The position numbers and the translations under genes were made by a program. A stretch of DNA of 64,000 bases. Source: Cristatella mucedo. Lineage: Eukaryota; Bryozoa; Phylactolaemata; Cristatellidae. Where the stretch lies: the NCBI GenBank assembly GCA_009760855.2, contig WPIO01000005.1:12066001-12130000 (forward strand), read 5' to 3'. Shown here in pieces: positions 23,716 to 34,959 of the stretch (within the stretch, counting starts at the first letter, position 1; every line of letters begins with the position of its first letter). The notes under the pieces were generated by a model. That model was not told the DNA's origin. It saw nothing but the letters and a program-made list of their open reading frames with translations, and did no database searches.

Positions 23716-24000
23716 AACGTGCAGTGCCCTGCCCTGCCGGGGTTGCGGGTGCTAACCGGGCCTCCCCGGTTCAGGAACAGGAACCACACTGCTTCCGAGC
23801 CGGTAATGGCGTCGGAGATGCAGTGCCGCCTTAATGCTTTTCTCTCCGCGCCTGGGATGCCGAGGTCGGCCGGGAAAGCTTCATTGTTTGGCTACCAGCT
23901 GCTGACAGCCCCGACCACGAAGGGCTTCACCACTGCCGACCGGTAGCCGGAGGTCTGGAAAGACCGGGTAATGGCTGCGTATTTATCGGTCTTGTTCCGG
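23716..24000 (-). mobile_element. Possible C-terminal fragment of another LINE family
   Basis: The minus strand reads AAITRSFQTSGYRSAVV, then KPFVVGAVSSW, an in-frame stop, then PNNEAFPADLGI and RRHCISDAITGSEAVW. This pattern (V-PFVVG-LG-W-P-N, then a helical RR-C-SDAI--S--VW) is what I know from the C-termini of some site-specific or RTE-like non-LTR pol proteins. The match is from memory of the pattern only. An (AT)n run follows as a possible tail. Confidence 0.4.
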
Positions 24001-24911
24001 GCCGCCATAATCAGAGCATCCTCGCTGCTGTCGTTATTTATATATAACTCGAATTATATATGCATAGCGAGCGTTACATGTGTGAATGCAAATGATCTTG
24101 TTCATGTCACGCAACGTAGTTTACAACTTGCCAGTGCCTGATGGCAGACCCACAGTCTAGCGTCTTGGAATTTTGGGGTGACAGCTGTACGCTCAAACTG
24201 CAATAGTTCACAATCGCCTTCAAGTTAATTCGAGAAAGTCTTGTAGCTTCCATGGTTAAGACAATTAGACTGTCTGGCCGCAATAGTTGCGGCCTCTGAA
24301 GGTTCAGTAGCCGATAGAGCCACAGCTAGCTGGCGCAAAACTGAGAAAACCCACGGTAAACCGGCTCGGCATTCGGGGTAGTTTCAAGGTCAGCTTGTTC
24401 CATTAATCTCTGTGCGATGCACATGGCTCAAGCCTAACTTTAGCCACACCAGTCAAGCTAGCCCTTTTTGTCTGACGACCCAAAGAAGAACTGAGCGATA
24501 CTAGGTAGTGAGCTCTGCCGAAGCGATGAGAGGAAACCATTCCTCTTGCGCGTCGTCACTGCTTCTCTCAGCCTCGTTCGTAGCGCGGCGCACGGCTGTC
24601 GCCGCTGCGCTGCGGCAAGGTGCTCGCACTTTACGATCCCGGTCGTAGGATGGTGTGCTGCGGCAGGCCATTCTTCGCTGCTAGTCACGGGAAGAACGAA
24701 AGCTGCTTCCGGCTCTTCCGTCGCTGCGCCCACTGCTGAATCGCTGACTCTTCACTTGCTTTTGTCACTCACCTGTTTGAGTCTCACAAGGTACTATACA
24801 CAAGGCCGAACGCGCGTCATCCTATATTACGTACTTTCGCACCGAGCTAACTCCTAAGGTTGCGGCTGCTCGGAGACGCTAAGCCGCAGCCAACGCCGCT
24901 CGCGCCATTGG

Positions 24912-26653
24912 TTACTTGAGATTCTTTCGCAGGTCTTCGGCGTAGAGGTCTTCTTGCGCGAACGGGTCGACAAGCTCTGCTCGAGCTTTCGCCGGATACA
25001 GCACCTGAAAGACAGCAATGAAACCAATGCGAGCTCTTCCGTATTACGGGGACGGCGAGAGGCTTCTTTCGTGTGTACATCGGCAGGCCGCACTGCGGTT
25101 GGCAGCTCTGGCTGGCCGCGTATTCTAGGCGCGACCAGCCGGATCTGCCAGCACCGGAAGCTCGGTGCCGCACTGTCGCTGGGTAGCAAGCGGCAAATGG
25201 CGCCCGCTTCGCAGCTGCTTTTGTGAGCCAGACGCGGCATAATCTACGGGGCGCTTCGCTCGGGTCGTATTAGAGCGCACTCTCGCAACCTTACGCGAAA
25301 AAGCGTGGTCGCGCAGTCACTATTTCTCGACACAAATGCGCACGAGAACCTTGCGTCGACAACAAACGCGTTCGTTTCTGGTTGGAAGGCCGGTCAGCCC
25401 CTGACTTCTAGGAAGTGACCGAAGTTAAAGTGAATGGTTGACAGGAATGCCAAAGCAGCGTGTGAGCATGTTACGAGAGCATTGAGAGTTGTATTTCAAC
25501 ACGCCCGGTACTGATGCCACACTCTTACCGTTTGCTGAACGCGACAACAGCAGAGAGCAGTTAAATTACTATTTAAAAAATCTTAGCCGATAACAGCCTC
25601 ATTTGTACAGCGGCAGAAGAGCCTTACTAGCCATCCCCATTATTTGCAGACCGTAATACAGGATTGCTAAACTGCAAGATTTGAACCCACGACCTCGGTA
25701 GTCAAGAGCGAGCACCTTACCTCCTGGGCTATCATGGCCTAGTACTATCATCAAGGACTTCATCGGCAACTCCTCTGATACTTCTTAATTTTGATAGGTT
25801 ACTCTGAAAGGCTCGCACGCCCTCATCTTTCACACCCTTCTTTCAAGTCAATGGGTTGCACACGAATTTTACAGAAAATTCACATCTGCGTCTGCTTTCT
25901 GTAAATTGTAGCTGAGCAGAGCCGAAGAGCCAACTCTTCTCAGGTTATTTATTATGCATCCTTCGCCGAGTAAGCGCATTCAAGATGCGGCTCAAGTTGG
26001 AACTTGGCACTTAGGATAAAGAAATATTTAGAAAACTTCGCGTTCGAGCACTGGCGAAGCTGGTGCTCGCACGGTGGGGGGGCATGTGTCACCACCCCCT
26101 ACAGTGTAGCAGCGATCAGGTCCACCCCTATACATACGCCCCGCGATCGTGGCGAGCGAGGAAATTATGTCTTAATACTACTCAGCGAGCTACTGCCGAA
26201 TTCGTGTCGACAGTATGCTATACCTTTTCATCGATTGCCGGTCTAGCCTTACCTACTTGAAAACCTTGCGGGTCTACATAAAGATTGTGTAGGTCTTACC
26301 CCCTTAAATAAAAATTCTCGCGAGAAAGCCGTTAACTTGCCCAGCCCCCACATTCTACGGAGCTACGAGTGCGACATCATCGAGGCTATTTGCACGAAGG
26401 CAGACGGCAATTTCAACCGACTTTAGTTGCGGGTGGAACGAGTGAAGAGCAGCGCTTCGGAGTCTGTCGACTTCGCGCGTTTGCATCGCTCGCGCTCGTT
26501 CGTGCTCACCACGAGCATCCAGTGGCTGGCCTTGTACCAGGGCATGCAGAGCACCTCCCGGCGAACGTCAATCTCGGCGACCGACGAGCCGCCGCTGAAA
26601 ATCTCGTTGCAGCTCTTTACGTCCATCGTGGACGCCGCTTTGGGCGGCGAGGC
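24912..26653 (-). CDS. Gene 2: small GC3-rich protein, unidentified
   Basis: Two minus-strand exons join in phase 0. The first is 26,653-26,510, between TTGCAG and GTGAGC. The second is 25,004-24,912, after the strong acceptor TTTCATTGCTGTCTTTCAG, ending in TAA. Third codon positions of exon 1 are almost all G or C, strong support for this strand and frame. An ATG in good context (ACGATGG) at 26,626 would give a 69-residue protein; the frame is also open 9 codons upstream of it, so more exons may precede. The C-terminus is acidic/basic (VDPFAQEDLYAEDLRKNLK). No family was recognised. The 1.5-kb intron holds a SINE2 copy. Confidence 0.6.
25570..25747 (-). mobile_element. SINE2 copy
   Basis: The minus strand reads GATAGCCCAGGAGGTAAGGT (A-box-like), GAGGTCGTGGGTTCAAATC (B-box-like), then the SINE2 tail GGCTCTTCTGCCGCTGTACA. 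Intronic to gene 2. Confidence 0.8.
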
Positions 26654-27130
26654 CTGCAATGCCGAACGTGCCCGACACAGAGGTCGGGGAGATGGTGGTC
26701 GGCGGCGATGGGAGGCCAACAGCAGCAGCAACCAACAGCAGCAGCAGCAGGAGCGAGAGCCAGCGGCGGTGGTGGTGATGGCGACGGAGATGCGGGTGCC
26801 TGCGAGCTACGAACGTTCGCTTTGCCAGAGCTTTGCAGAAGGCAAGAGCGATCTTTCGGCGACCGCGAGCCGGCTGCCATCGTCTGCGGCTCAACCGAGC
26901 GACTCTCGCCTTGCGAGAATCGAGGCGGCGCGTGGGCCGGCAGACTTTCCTCCATCTTGGAAGCAGGGACTGAGAGTGGCGCTCGCTCGGGGCCGCCGGC
27001 TTTGACTCGGTACCTAGGAGCTCTCAAGCCTAGGTTCGCGCCATCTACGCAGGAGCAAGCTAGCCACTGTTCGTCGCTACGTCACTGCTTTCTTGGGCGG
27101 GGAACGACCCATCGTGCACTGGCTACGTAG
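26654..27130. other. GC-rich 5' region of gene 2 with CAG run
   Basis: Contains CAG-rich sequence (about 26,718-26,752) and many CpGs. Long frames on both strands overlap, but none shows a domain. Most likely 5' UTR, promoter or an upstream exon of gene 2. Confidence 0.4.
26718..26752. repeat. CAG-rich trinucleotide repeat
   Basis: Interrupted CAG/CAA units (AGCAGCAGCAACCAACAGCA and onward) just upstream of gene 2 exon 1 on its strand. Confidence 0.85.
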
Positions 27131-27705
27131 GTCACGTCCCTAAGAAAATTCCAGCTAGTGTGCCTAAGGGAGTCGCCTCTGTCCTTTTTTCATTCGTCAG
27201 TACTGTTAGTCTAGCGGAATAATTATGCCACAACTTGTACGCTTATGAAATGTGGGTTCTTCTTCAGGAATACGAGGCTGCTAGTTAATCCAAGGTCTGT
27301 CATCATGTCCACTAGTGATGCCGCGGTTGTCCACAAATTTCAGCACTCTTGATTATCTCGGCGCTCAAGCAGAAGAGCACGGAAAGAATCATTATATTTG
27401 GTAAGCGTGCAGCCTATTTGTAGCAACGCTATGAGGCCGATCTAATGTAGAAGCCACAGGGAGGCTTTCTCAGGCCTTCAAAAGGCTGTTTGCATGCTTA
27501 GGATTATAAAGTGAAACCTTTTTAAGTACGGTATGTTTTATGCGTATAATTGCGGGATGGTTGTCCATACGATAGGGGGATCTAGCTACTTATTGCTACT
27601 CGGGTAACTCTGAACTCTATTATAACCGTTTCCCTTAGAATAATGAAGCCACTAAAAACCACGAAACTCGCAGCCACGCAGCCACGAAACTCGCAGCTTG
27701 ACTAA
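27131..27705. other. No supported feature
   Basis: AT-richer than the preceding island; only short frames. Probably intergenic. Confidence 0.4.
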
Positions 27706-27850
27706 GCCACCCCGGTTTGGCCCAGGGGTTAAGGTGCTCACCTTTCATTATCAAGATCGTGGGCTGAAGCCCTGTGGCATGTGTGAAGCCTCTGAATAAA
27801 GACTGGGTTCTCGTAGGGTGCTATGCAAATAAATTATATTATTATTTTTT
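27706..27850 (+). mobile_element. SINE1 copy
   Basis: CCCCGGTTTGGCCCAGGGGT head, GATCGTGGGCTGAAGCCCTG B-box region, a GTGAAGCCTCTGAATAAAG tail and an AT-rich end. Confidence 0.85.
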
Positions 27851-28500
27851 AAAGATTATATGAAACTCTGAAGTATCTTTCCCATAAAAGCTGCTAACGT
27901 CATAACAGAAGACACGATTAACTCAGATTACCTGGTTTGATACGAATGCAGCTTTACTTATTAGTAGGGCAGCAGATGCTACAGCTATTCAATTGACCAC
28001 CAGCTTTAGGTTTAAACGCGTGGCTTTAGATAGCACCTTCTTATATACAGCACCTTTTTTATCTACTCATACAGAACGGCTGCTTTACTACAGATTTTTT
28101 ATCTTGTATGGCTCTGAAAAATATTGAAGCTTTCTAAACTACCTTTTTTCTTTTATAGTTAATTTCCCTTAATATTGATATGAATACTTTAAATATCTCA
28201 TTTACCATTGGAAGAAACCCCCCGAATCTTTAAATTGAATTTCAAACCAGTCCTGTAAGCGAAATCAGAATTTTTCACGCTCTCTACAGGTTTCAGTGCA
28301 TGAGGATGATTAATGACAGCTAACCCTATTTAAACCCGTTGCAAGAATGCATGTGTCCTATTCAATGTTAGCTTACTTATCACGGTTCTCACCAGCGACC
28401 AATTGCTGGCGTATCAAGTCATCAATCATAGCATTCCAGGGAGAGGTAGACTGGAAGGAGTACGAAAATATCAGAGACGAAGATCTTATTTTTTTAGCAG
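27851..28500. other. No supported feature
   Basis: AT-rich, only short frames, no repeat family recognised apart from the tandem array that follows. Confidence 0.4.
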
Positions 28501-28632
28501 GCTGTTATGGTACATTACGATACCTAGGCAGCTATGAGTGCAAGACTATCATGGTATATCAAGGCGCTTGGACACCTATAGGTACAAGGCTATTATTGTA
28601 CATCACGATGCTTATGCAGCTATAGGTGCAAG
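28501..28632. repeat. Three tandem 44-bp units
   Basis: Units at 28,501-28,544, 28,545-28,588 and 28,589-28,632, each exactly 44 bp. They share the frame GCTRTYATGGTACATYACGA ... CTATAGGTGCAAG with about 65-80% identity. 44 is not a multiple of three, so the unit cannot be a peptide repeat. An open plus frame of 92 codons (28,347-28,625) crosses the array but shows no domain. Confidence 0.85.
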
Positions 28633-29014
28633 AAAATTCGGTGTCGAAGATTGAAGTCGGACCGCCGGTTGCATAGGCAAGCTAGAGGCTTATAACTTGG
28701 CACACGACGTGCTACAATTTCGGGAAAACGCTAGCCTTATAGAACGAGTGCTTAGGCAAAGAAACGTTCTATACAGTTTACGCGGTTTAAATGCAGCACC
28801 TACGATCGAGCCACGATTAGTCAGCATAAAACTAACGAGACTGCTCACTGCTAGTGATAACCCTGCTGATAGCCACGTTATTTGTTCAGATTAGTTGCAC
28901 ATCAAACCCGCCGTCGGAGTAGTGAGGAGCAACTCAGCTTTAGGCTCTCGATAACCACTTTTTAAACGGGCTAGCGTTGAACCACCCGCTCTTCTGACTC
29001 GAGCCGTTTAGCTG
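28633..29014. other. No supported feature
   Basis: Only short frames; no repeat match noted. Confidence 0.4.
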
Positions 29015-29330
29015 TGCCTTAAACCAACCTCAAATCCTCCCTTGGAGACCATGCCTTTAGTTCGCATGCTCCCAAAGCCCGGAACTCTTTCCGGAATGAC
29101 TCCATCAGTCCCCCGACTTGACGACATTTAAAAAGAAGTAAAACGCATCTATTGTTTTTATCACCGCATTTATTTTGGACCATGCTATTCGTCCTTTGTG
29201 TGCTAATGCTTGCTGACACTGTGCATGCTGCAACTGACCATATTGACGTACTTCCCTTACAATATATATAAATTGTTTAGAGAGAGATCTGGTTCTCTGG
29301 GTGCTATACAGATACAATAATTATGATTAT
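29015..29330 (+). mobile_element. LINE-B 3' fragment
   Basis: Matches LINE-B from the NLKS(F)GD block through GCATGCTCCCAAAGCCCGGA, the GCTGACACTGTGCATGCTGC 3' UTR and a mutated tail (AGAGAGAGATCTGGTTCTCT). Many small indels. Confidence 0.85.
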
Positions 29331-30049
29331 TACCAACTTAATAACGAGGCAATACTTGAAATCTTGACTAGCCCAGTAGCTTTCATGTTGGCTCAAGCAA
29401 TACACTCTTGTCAAACAATTCACTTAATATCAAGTAACCTCAAATTATGCTCTAGATTAAATGTATCTGCCGCGACCCGCGTGCAAGTTACTGAAGTGAA
29501 TTATGTTAATAAGTTGGTAAAAAAGAGCACATACTATGCTTTATTAACCTCCAAAGTTAAATAGAGACCAGTCAAAATGGTCTCACTGGTCTGCTTTAAG
29601 GGCATGCATACAAAGATTTCTAAAGCTCACAAGCTAGCATTCGCTTACCTTGCATGCTGCTGTACACAAAATTGCCAAAACGGATTCCATGACCTGCAAA
29701 GAGCAACGGCAACACTGCTGTGGCACCGCTTAGATCATTTAATGAATTTTTGCTGCCCTTCTAAGTCAAGTAATCTACGTCAATTTTTGTGAACCTTCAC
29801 GGATACGATTTTCTGATACTTTTTCATCTCTCTTTAAAAACTAGGTAACAAGAGACTAATCTCTGAGCTTAAAAAGCAAAGTAAAAACGTGACGCTTTAT
29901 CCAGCGATCCCTTTAAGTACAGCCAACAAAGTTATTGCCAGCACCTGGCTGTAACCTTGCATTCAAACTAGGTGGGTTTAGGCTCTTAAGTTTACAGAGT
30001 GCTAGTTTCGGACATTAAAGACATGCAGGAGGTGCCTAACGTTGAGAGC
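29331..30049. other. No supported feature
   Basis: Short frames on the plus strand (87 and 71 codons) have no domain or splice context. Confidence 0.4.
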
Positions 30050-30980
30050 TGGTCACTTTAAAATCCAAAAAAATTTCAGTGGCCAGTTTATCTTATATAA
30101 GTGTGAGAATTTAAATAAGTTTGAACCGGCAGCCGTACTCAATAAGCATGGGTGGACTCGCACCGTATTCACCAAGCAAAAACGACTTACTGCACTGGCA
30201 GGAAGATCTGTGAGTAGTGTGTTATAGAAGTACAGAAAGGACGTCAACAACACATAAACCAGCTGGCTGAGGTGTTCTTATCTAAGCTCAAGTGAATGCA
30301 GTGCTACAGAGCTAAACGTTGGCCACCTTTACAACAAATCTGACCTGGTCTTCTAGCACAAGGTTATTTCTTAACTGGACACCATGATTTCTGGCTGATG
30401 CAACAGGGGATATGCTCGCAAGCACATTTTGAGAATTAGGCTTTCAAATTTCAGAGTATCACTCGTCTTTCCCATCAATACTAAGTCGTTTGTATAGTCA
30501 TACAGTTTGAGAAAAGTTGGCTACGATCCAAGTGCGAATGTCAACAATGTATTCTGTAAGGAAGTTAAGAAAGTTCAACACGCTGAGATCTTGGAAGCGA
30601 TCAATGCTGATACAAGTGGGTGTCAACTGCATAAAATAAATATAAATATAATTCATTCGTACAATTCCCCAATAGAAACTTAATCTCTATTCAAGCGCTT
30701 TACATATGCCACGGGGCTCGACCCCACGACGTCGGCAAGACCTTGGTCGGGGCGAGCACCTTAACCACTGGGAAAATCAGCGTGGGATAAAAACGAAAGC
30801 TTTGATTGAGCCTGACGATTATATCTGCAAGCACGAGCCTATACAGTGTGAGCAGGGTCGGACCCAGAACAGATACCTGGTACATTCCAAGCTTGAAAGG
30901 CTCTCCTGATGACCGTTGACACCTACATTTAGGCTTGAAGATGTGCTTGAAGGGTTGGAGCAATTTCTTTTGATGGGGCT
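30050..30980 (-). mobile_element. LINE-B copy split by SINE1
   Basis: The minus strand, from high to low coordinates, reads EPFKLGMYQVSVLGPTLLT (motif B), then SFRFY at about 30,785. The SINE1 at 30,644-30,783 intervenes. The LINE resumes with A-D-DTHLYQ, WIVANF, then LYFYNTLLTDLPASAVSRF at 30.1-30.2 kb. Stops and frame changes are frequent. No tail is present at the low end. Confidence 0.8.
30644..30783 (-). mobile_element. SINE1 copy nested in LINE-B
   Basis: A full-length minus-strand SINE1: CCCAGTGGTTAAGGTGCTCG head, GTCGTGGGGTCGAGCCCCGT B-box region and a tail ending in AATTATATTTATATTTATTT. It interrupts the LINE-B reverse transcriptase exactly within FYADD; a short TTTTAT is present at both junctions. 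Confidence 0.85.
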
Positions 30981-31419
30981 AGAAAAGCTGCTAAGCTGTA
31001 GCAAGTGTGGTGGCCACTCCAGATGTGTATGTACTCAGCGTACCTGTCGTTCACAGATCACTTACTTAGTACTGATACTCAGGCTCCGGAGTCGCTATAA
31101 CAAACCTTATGGTAAATCTAGGGTCTCAAACCTGACCAGCGTTTTAAATAAGAAATGTATGTGATGGTGTCTGAGGATGCCCAGTGCTTCCCCGGAGGCA
31201 TCAAGTTATGGCACACATAGTAAACGAGCGTTTTATTGCGAGAACCCATGATGGTTTAAACTAAATTTTCATCATGCTCATGCTAGTAATTCAATTAGCT
31301 AATTCCACAATTCCCATTTTAACACAGAATTCTTCTCACTTAGTTAATTCAATCTGGTCACCGTTAGCGTTACTCCGCCATTTAACTAGAGACCTATTTT
31401 TGTTGCATCTATATCAGAA
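30981..31419. other. No supported feature
   Basis: Intergenic sequence 5' of LINE-A; no recognised family. Confidence 0.4.
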
Positions 31420-34400
31420 TGCATGAATGGAAGGTGCAATGTTTACCAGTTTTCTTGGCCCCATCAGCCCCGCTAAAGAGCGGCCTCGGGCGACTCCTAG
31501 CTTGGTGTGGACCTTTACTTGGTTTCTCCGTAATACCTTCGGGTATTCCGCTGCTATCTTCGCTGTGACTATTTATAAGCTGTCCTCGGATATGCTACAC
31601 AAAACAGGACCTGCTTAGCATAAGATGCGATGTCGCCATTAGTCGATACCTACCGGCGGGCCTTCTCCGGCGGGTCAGTGAGAACCTACCTGCATCCTGC
31701 GTTCGCCCCATCAACAGCTCGGCTATCAAACCTATGACTCGTATGTTTAAAGCGCTAAATAGTACTTGTTGCAGTAGTAGCCCACCCGCTGTAGCCCAGC
31801 ACATTGTGAAACGTCGTCCCACGGCCGTTACCAAGGTCCAATTCAAATTCGAAGAGCCAGCGTCCGCCGGGCGGGACGCAAACGGTAGAGAATACGAGCC
31901 ACTTCATCGCCATCGCCCAGTTGTTGGACGGCCTCTTAAATTCCGCCTACTAAATGTCCGCTCGCTAAAAACCAAGGGGTTACTTATCCGCGATCAGGTG
32001 GTCCAGGAGAAGCTAGATGCATTTCTGCTTACCGAAACCTGGATGACGCCTTGTTCCAGTAGCTGTATTTCCGAGACCACCCCACCCGGGTTCTCATTCT
32101 ATCAGTCCATGCGTTCTGACAAGGTTAGTAGCGGGGTTGCAATTGTTGTTCGCGAATCGTTTGGCTATAAAATGTGCAGTTTCTCGCATGGGTCATCGTT
32201 TGAATCGGTTGCTATCAGGTCTTCATCAAAGACAATGCCTCTCACCGTTGTGATATACCGGCCTCCTTCTGACTGTCTAAACTTGTTTATAGAGGAGTTT
32301 TCAGAGTTCCTCGCTAAAATATTTGTGTGTGACAGGCCGCTACTGATTGTAGGAGACTTCAATATTCACGTTGACAACCCTAGCAACAGCCAGGTCTGCT
32401 CATTTCTTGACTGTCTGGAGAATCTTGGTTTGGCCCAACACGTTAATCATAGCACCCACGTCGGTGGCCACATTCTAGATCTCGTGATCACTAAGGATGT
32501 CCTCCCCACTGACTTTGTAGTGTGCCCACTGACCCTCTCAGATCATTGTTCGGTCTCGTTTACTGTTCCTACTCCCTCGTGCGTGCAGGGCAATGTCGAA
32601 TTTGCCAAACGACGTAACTTACAAAGCATTGACATGGACAAGTTTTTGAAATCTGTTTGTGATGCAGGCCTTCTTGATCTGCATTCAGACTCGACCGGCA
32701 GCCTCGATACCCTCACTGATGCAATGAACATGACACTCAGGAGTGCTCTTGACAAGCATGCTCCCGTTCGCTCTATCCGTGTTCAAAGTCGTCGAGATTG
32801 CTTTCAATTTACAAAAAAACTCCTTAAGATGCGCCGTGTTAAGCGCAGGCTGGAACGTCGCTTCAAGAAATCGGGGTCTGAGGCAGACCTAGTCAATTTT
32901 AAAGACTTCCTTCGTGTTTACACACGAAAGCTTAAAAAAGCCAGGGCTTCTTTTTTCATTAGAAAACTGAATTCCTGCCAGTCGGACACTAAACAGATTT
33001 ATAAGACAGTAAACCATTTACTGGCCAATGCTGTCAGGTCTGACTCCCCAGATATTAAAGGCTCAGCCGAAAAGTTTTCAGCCTTCTTTACTGAAAAAAT
33101 TGAGCACATTCGTGCCTCCATTAAGCCCCCTCCGACCAAAGCAATCGCCGTTCCTCAACCTGTGACCTTTCTTAAAAGATTCTCTGATGTTTCTGCCTGT
33201 GATGTGGCTGCCTTCATAAGGTCTAGCAAAAAGAGCTCGTCTCCTGAAGACCCTATACCTTCATCTCTGTGGTCTTCACTTGCAAACCAACTTAGCCCTG
33301 CCATAACCAAGATTTTTAATGCTTCTTTGGGAAAAGGGATCGTCCCCAAGTCCTTCAAATCGGCAATCGTTAGACCTATTCTTAAAAAGCCTGGATTAGA
33401 CACAGAGGTCCTAGCAAACTATTGTCCAGTTTCCCTTCTTCCATTCTTATCAAAGGATTCTTGAAAAAATTGTTGCTAAGCAGCTAGTTGAACATTTTGA
33501 AAATAATGGAATGTCAGAAACATTTCAATCAGGTTTCAAGAGGCAGCACTCTACTGAAACTGCTCTCCTCCATGTTAACAATGACATTCTACGTGGCAAC
33601 GACGACGGGAATGTCACTGCCCTAGCTCTGCTAGATCTGTCTGCTGCCTTCGACACCATTGATCACGAAGTTCTGCTTGAACGACTGAGAACAACGATCG
33701 GTCTGGCAGACGAAGCACTGGCGTGGTTTAAATCATACTTGTCTGATCGTGTTCAATCCGTGTCGTGTGGGGGTCAGGTCTCAGACATGAGAAGGGTCAC
33801 CTGTGGAGTCCCTCAAGGGTCTGTACTTGGTCCCTTGCTGTTCTCCATTTATACGCAACCTCTGGGAAAAGTGATTAAGGCCCATGGAATAGGATATCAC
33901 TTCTATGCTGACGATACTCAGTTGTATTTGTCATTTAAACCGTCGGAATCTGCTGCAGCAACTGAGAAACTGAATGCTCGCCTTGCCGATATTCGATCCT
34001 GGATGTCGGAAAACTTCCTGAAATTAAATGACGATAAAACCGAACTGCTTCTCATCGGACACCCTAAGCGTGTGGCTGGATTAAAAGGCTTTGCTGTTCT
34101 AATAGGCGATGCTATTGTGCGACCTTCACCACGTGCTCGTAATCTAGGTGTCGTGTTCGACAGCTGCTTCAATTTCAAAAGCTTCATTCAGAAGACTGCC
34201 TCTACAGCTAGCCATCACATCCGATCCCTATCCAAGATTAGGAGCTGTCTCCCACAGTGGCTTGCAAAAAATTTAACTAGCTCTTTAGTTCTGTCTCGGC
34301 TTGATTATTGTAATTCCCTTTTGGCTGGGCTACCAAAGAAAGCTATAATGCCACTACAGCGGACTATGAATATGGCTGCAAGGCTGGTCTTCAAGTCCCA

Positions 34401-34946
34401 GCGGTTTGAGCACGTGTCACCTTTGCTGGAAGAGCTAGAATAGTTGCCGGTTGAGCAAAGGATACGGAGCAAAGTTCTTACGCTGACCCACAAGGCTCGC
34501 CACGGCTTGGCTCCTTCATACCTAGCTGAACTGCTACATCAGTTTCAGCCTGTTCGCGCCATCAGGTCCTGTGTGGACAATAAATTAGCTGTCCTATTCC
34601 TCCACTTAAAGACAGTTGGCGACAGAAGCTTTAGCTCTGCAGGTCCTAGACTGTGGAACTCGCTTCCACAATTCTTACGCAACGACATCTACTCTCCAAC
34701 TGCCGACTATGGCACATCTTTTTCAGCGGTCCTGAACTGCTACTTCTATGCTACTCACTACCTGAACTGCTCTCCTGACTCTGCTATGCTTCCCACTTTC
34801 TCTTTGTTGCGTGAGACGAAGTCTGTTGGCTACCGAATGCGTACCGAAAGCCGCTTAGGCTGTGAGTGTGCTATACAAAACTCTCCTGCGTAACGCCCAC
34901 ATGGTCTTTATGACTTTGTGGAGTTACTGACGGAGATACATTACAT
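31420..34946 (+). mobile_element. LINE-A, nearly full-length non-LTR retrotransposon
   Basis: A CR1/L2-group element with 5' UTR, endonuclease, reverse transcriptase, 3' UTR (GCGTAACGCCCACATGGTCT) and a short terminal TACATTACAT, identical in layout to the stub at 8.9-9.4 kb. The 5' edge is set approximately where recognisable element-like sequence begins; no second copy is available to fix it. It lies directly beside the 3' end of the pseudokinase gene, on the opposite strand. Confidence 0.88.
31734..34893 (+). pseudogene. LINE-A endonuclease-reverse transcriptase, two lesions
   Basis: The first frame (31,734-33,464) has the apurinic-type endonuclease with its usual catalytic positions present: LLNVRSL, TETWM, VIYRPP, VGDFNIH and LSDHCSV. 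The RT N-terminus follows (LANYCPVSLLPFLSK). A single extra G near 33,460 shifts the frame. RT resumes (33,511-34,443) with [39 protein letters not shown] and LNDDKTELL, all intact. TAG at 34,441 stands where the family has tryptophan. The frame then continues to TAA at 34,891. The low number of lesions makes this the youngest LINE in the window. Confidence 0.9.
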
Positions 34947-34959
34947 CAGCCGACTGACC

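Larger units (their letters stand above)
20589..24911. other. GC- and CpG-rich island region
   Basis: Composition changes sharply: CpG dinucleotides and GC-rich words dominate from about 20.3 to 27.1 kb, unlike both flanks. Gene 1 begins at its left edge, so a promoter is likely near 20.6 kb. Many overlapping open frames exist because stop codons are rare in GC-rich DNA; none has a recognised domain, so I call no gene here. A short imperfect repeat (AATGACCTCTGAAAGC units) lies at 21,835-21,912. Confidence 0.55.

Noticed and set aside
24458-24733. Minus-strand 91-codon frame downstream of gene 2
   Set aside because: It lies after the stop of gene 2, has no ATG in good context and no recognised domain; more likely 3' UTR or chance.
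26369-27130. Plus-strand frames of 253 and 192 codons in the GC-rich island
   Set aside because: They overlap, in antisense, the minus-strand exon with near-total G/C third positions and proper splice sites. They contain CAG-run low-complexity sequence and no domain; long frames are expected by chance in GC-rich DNA.
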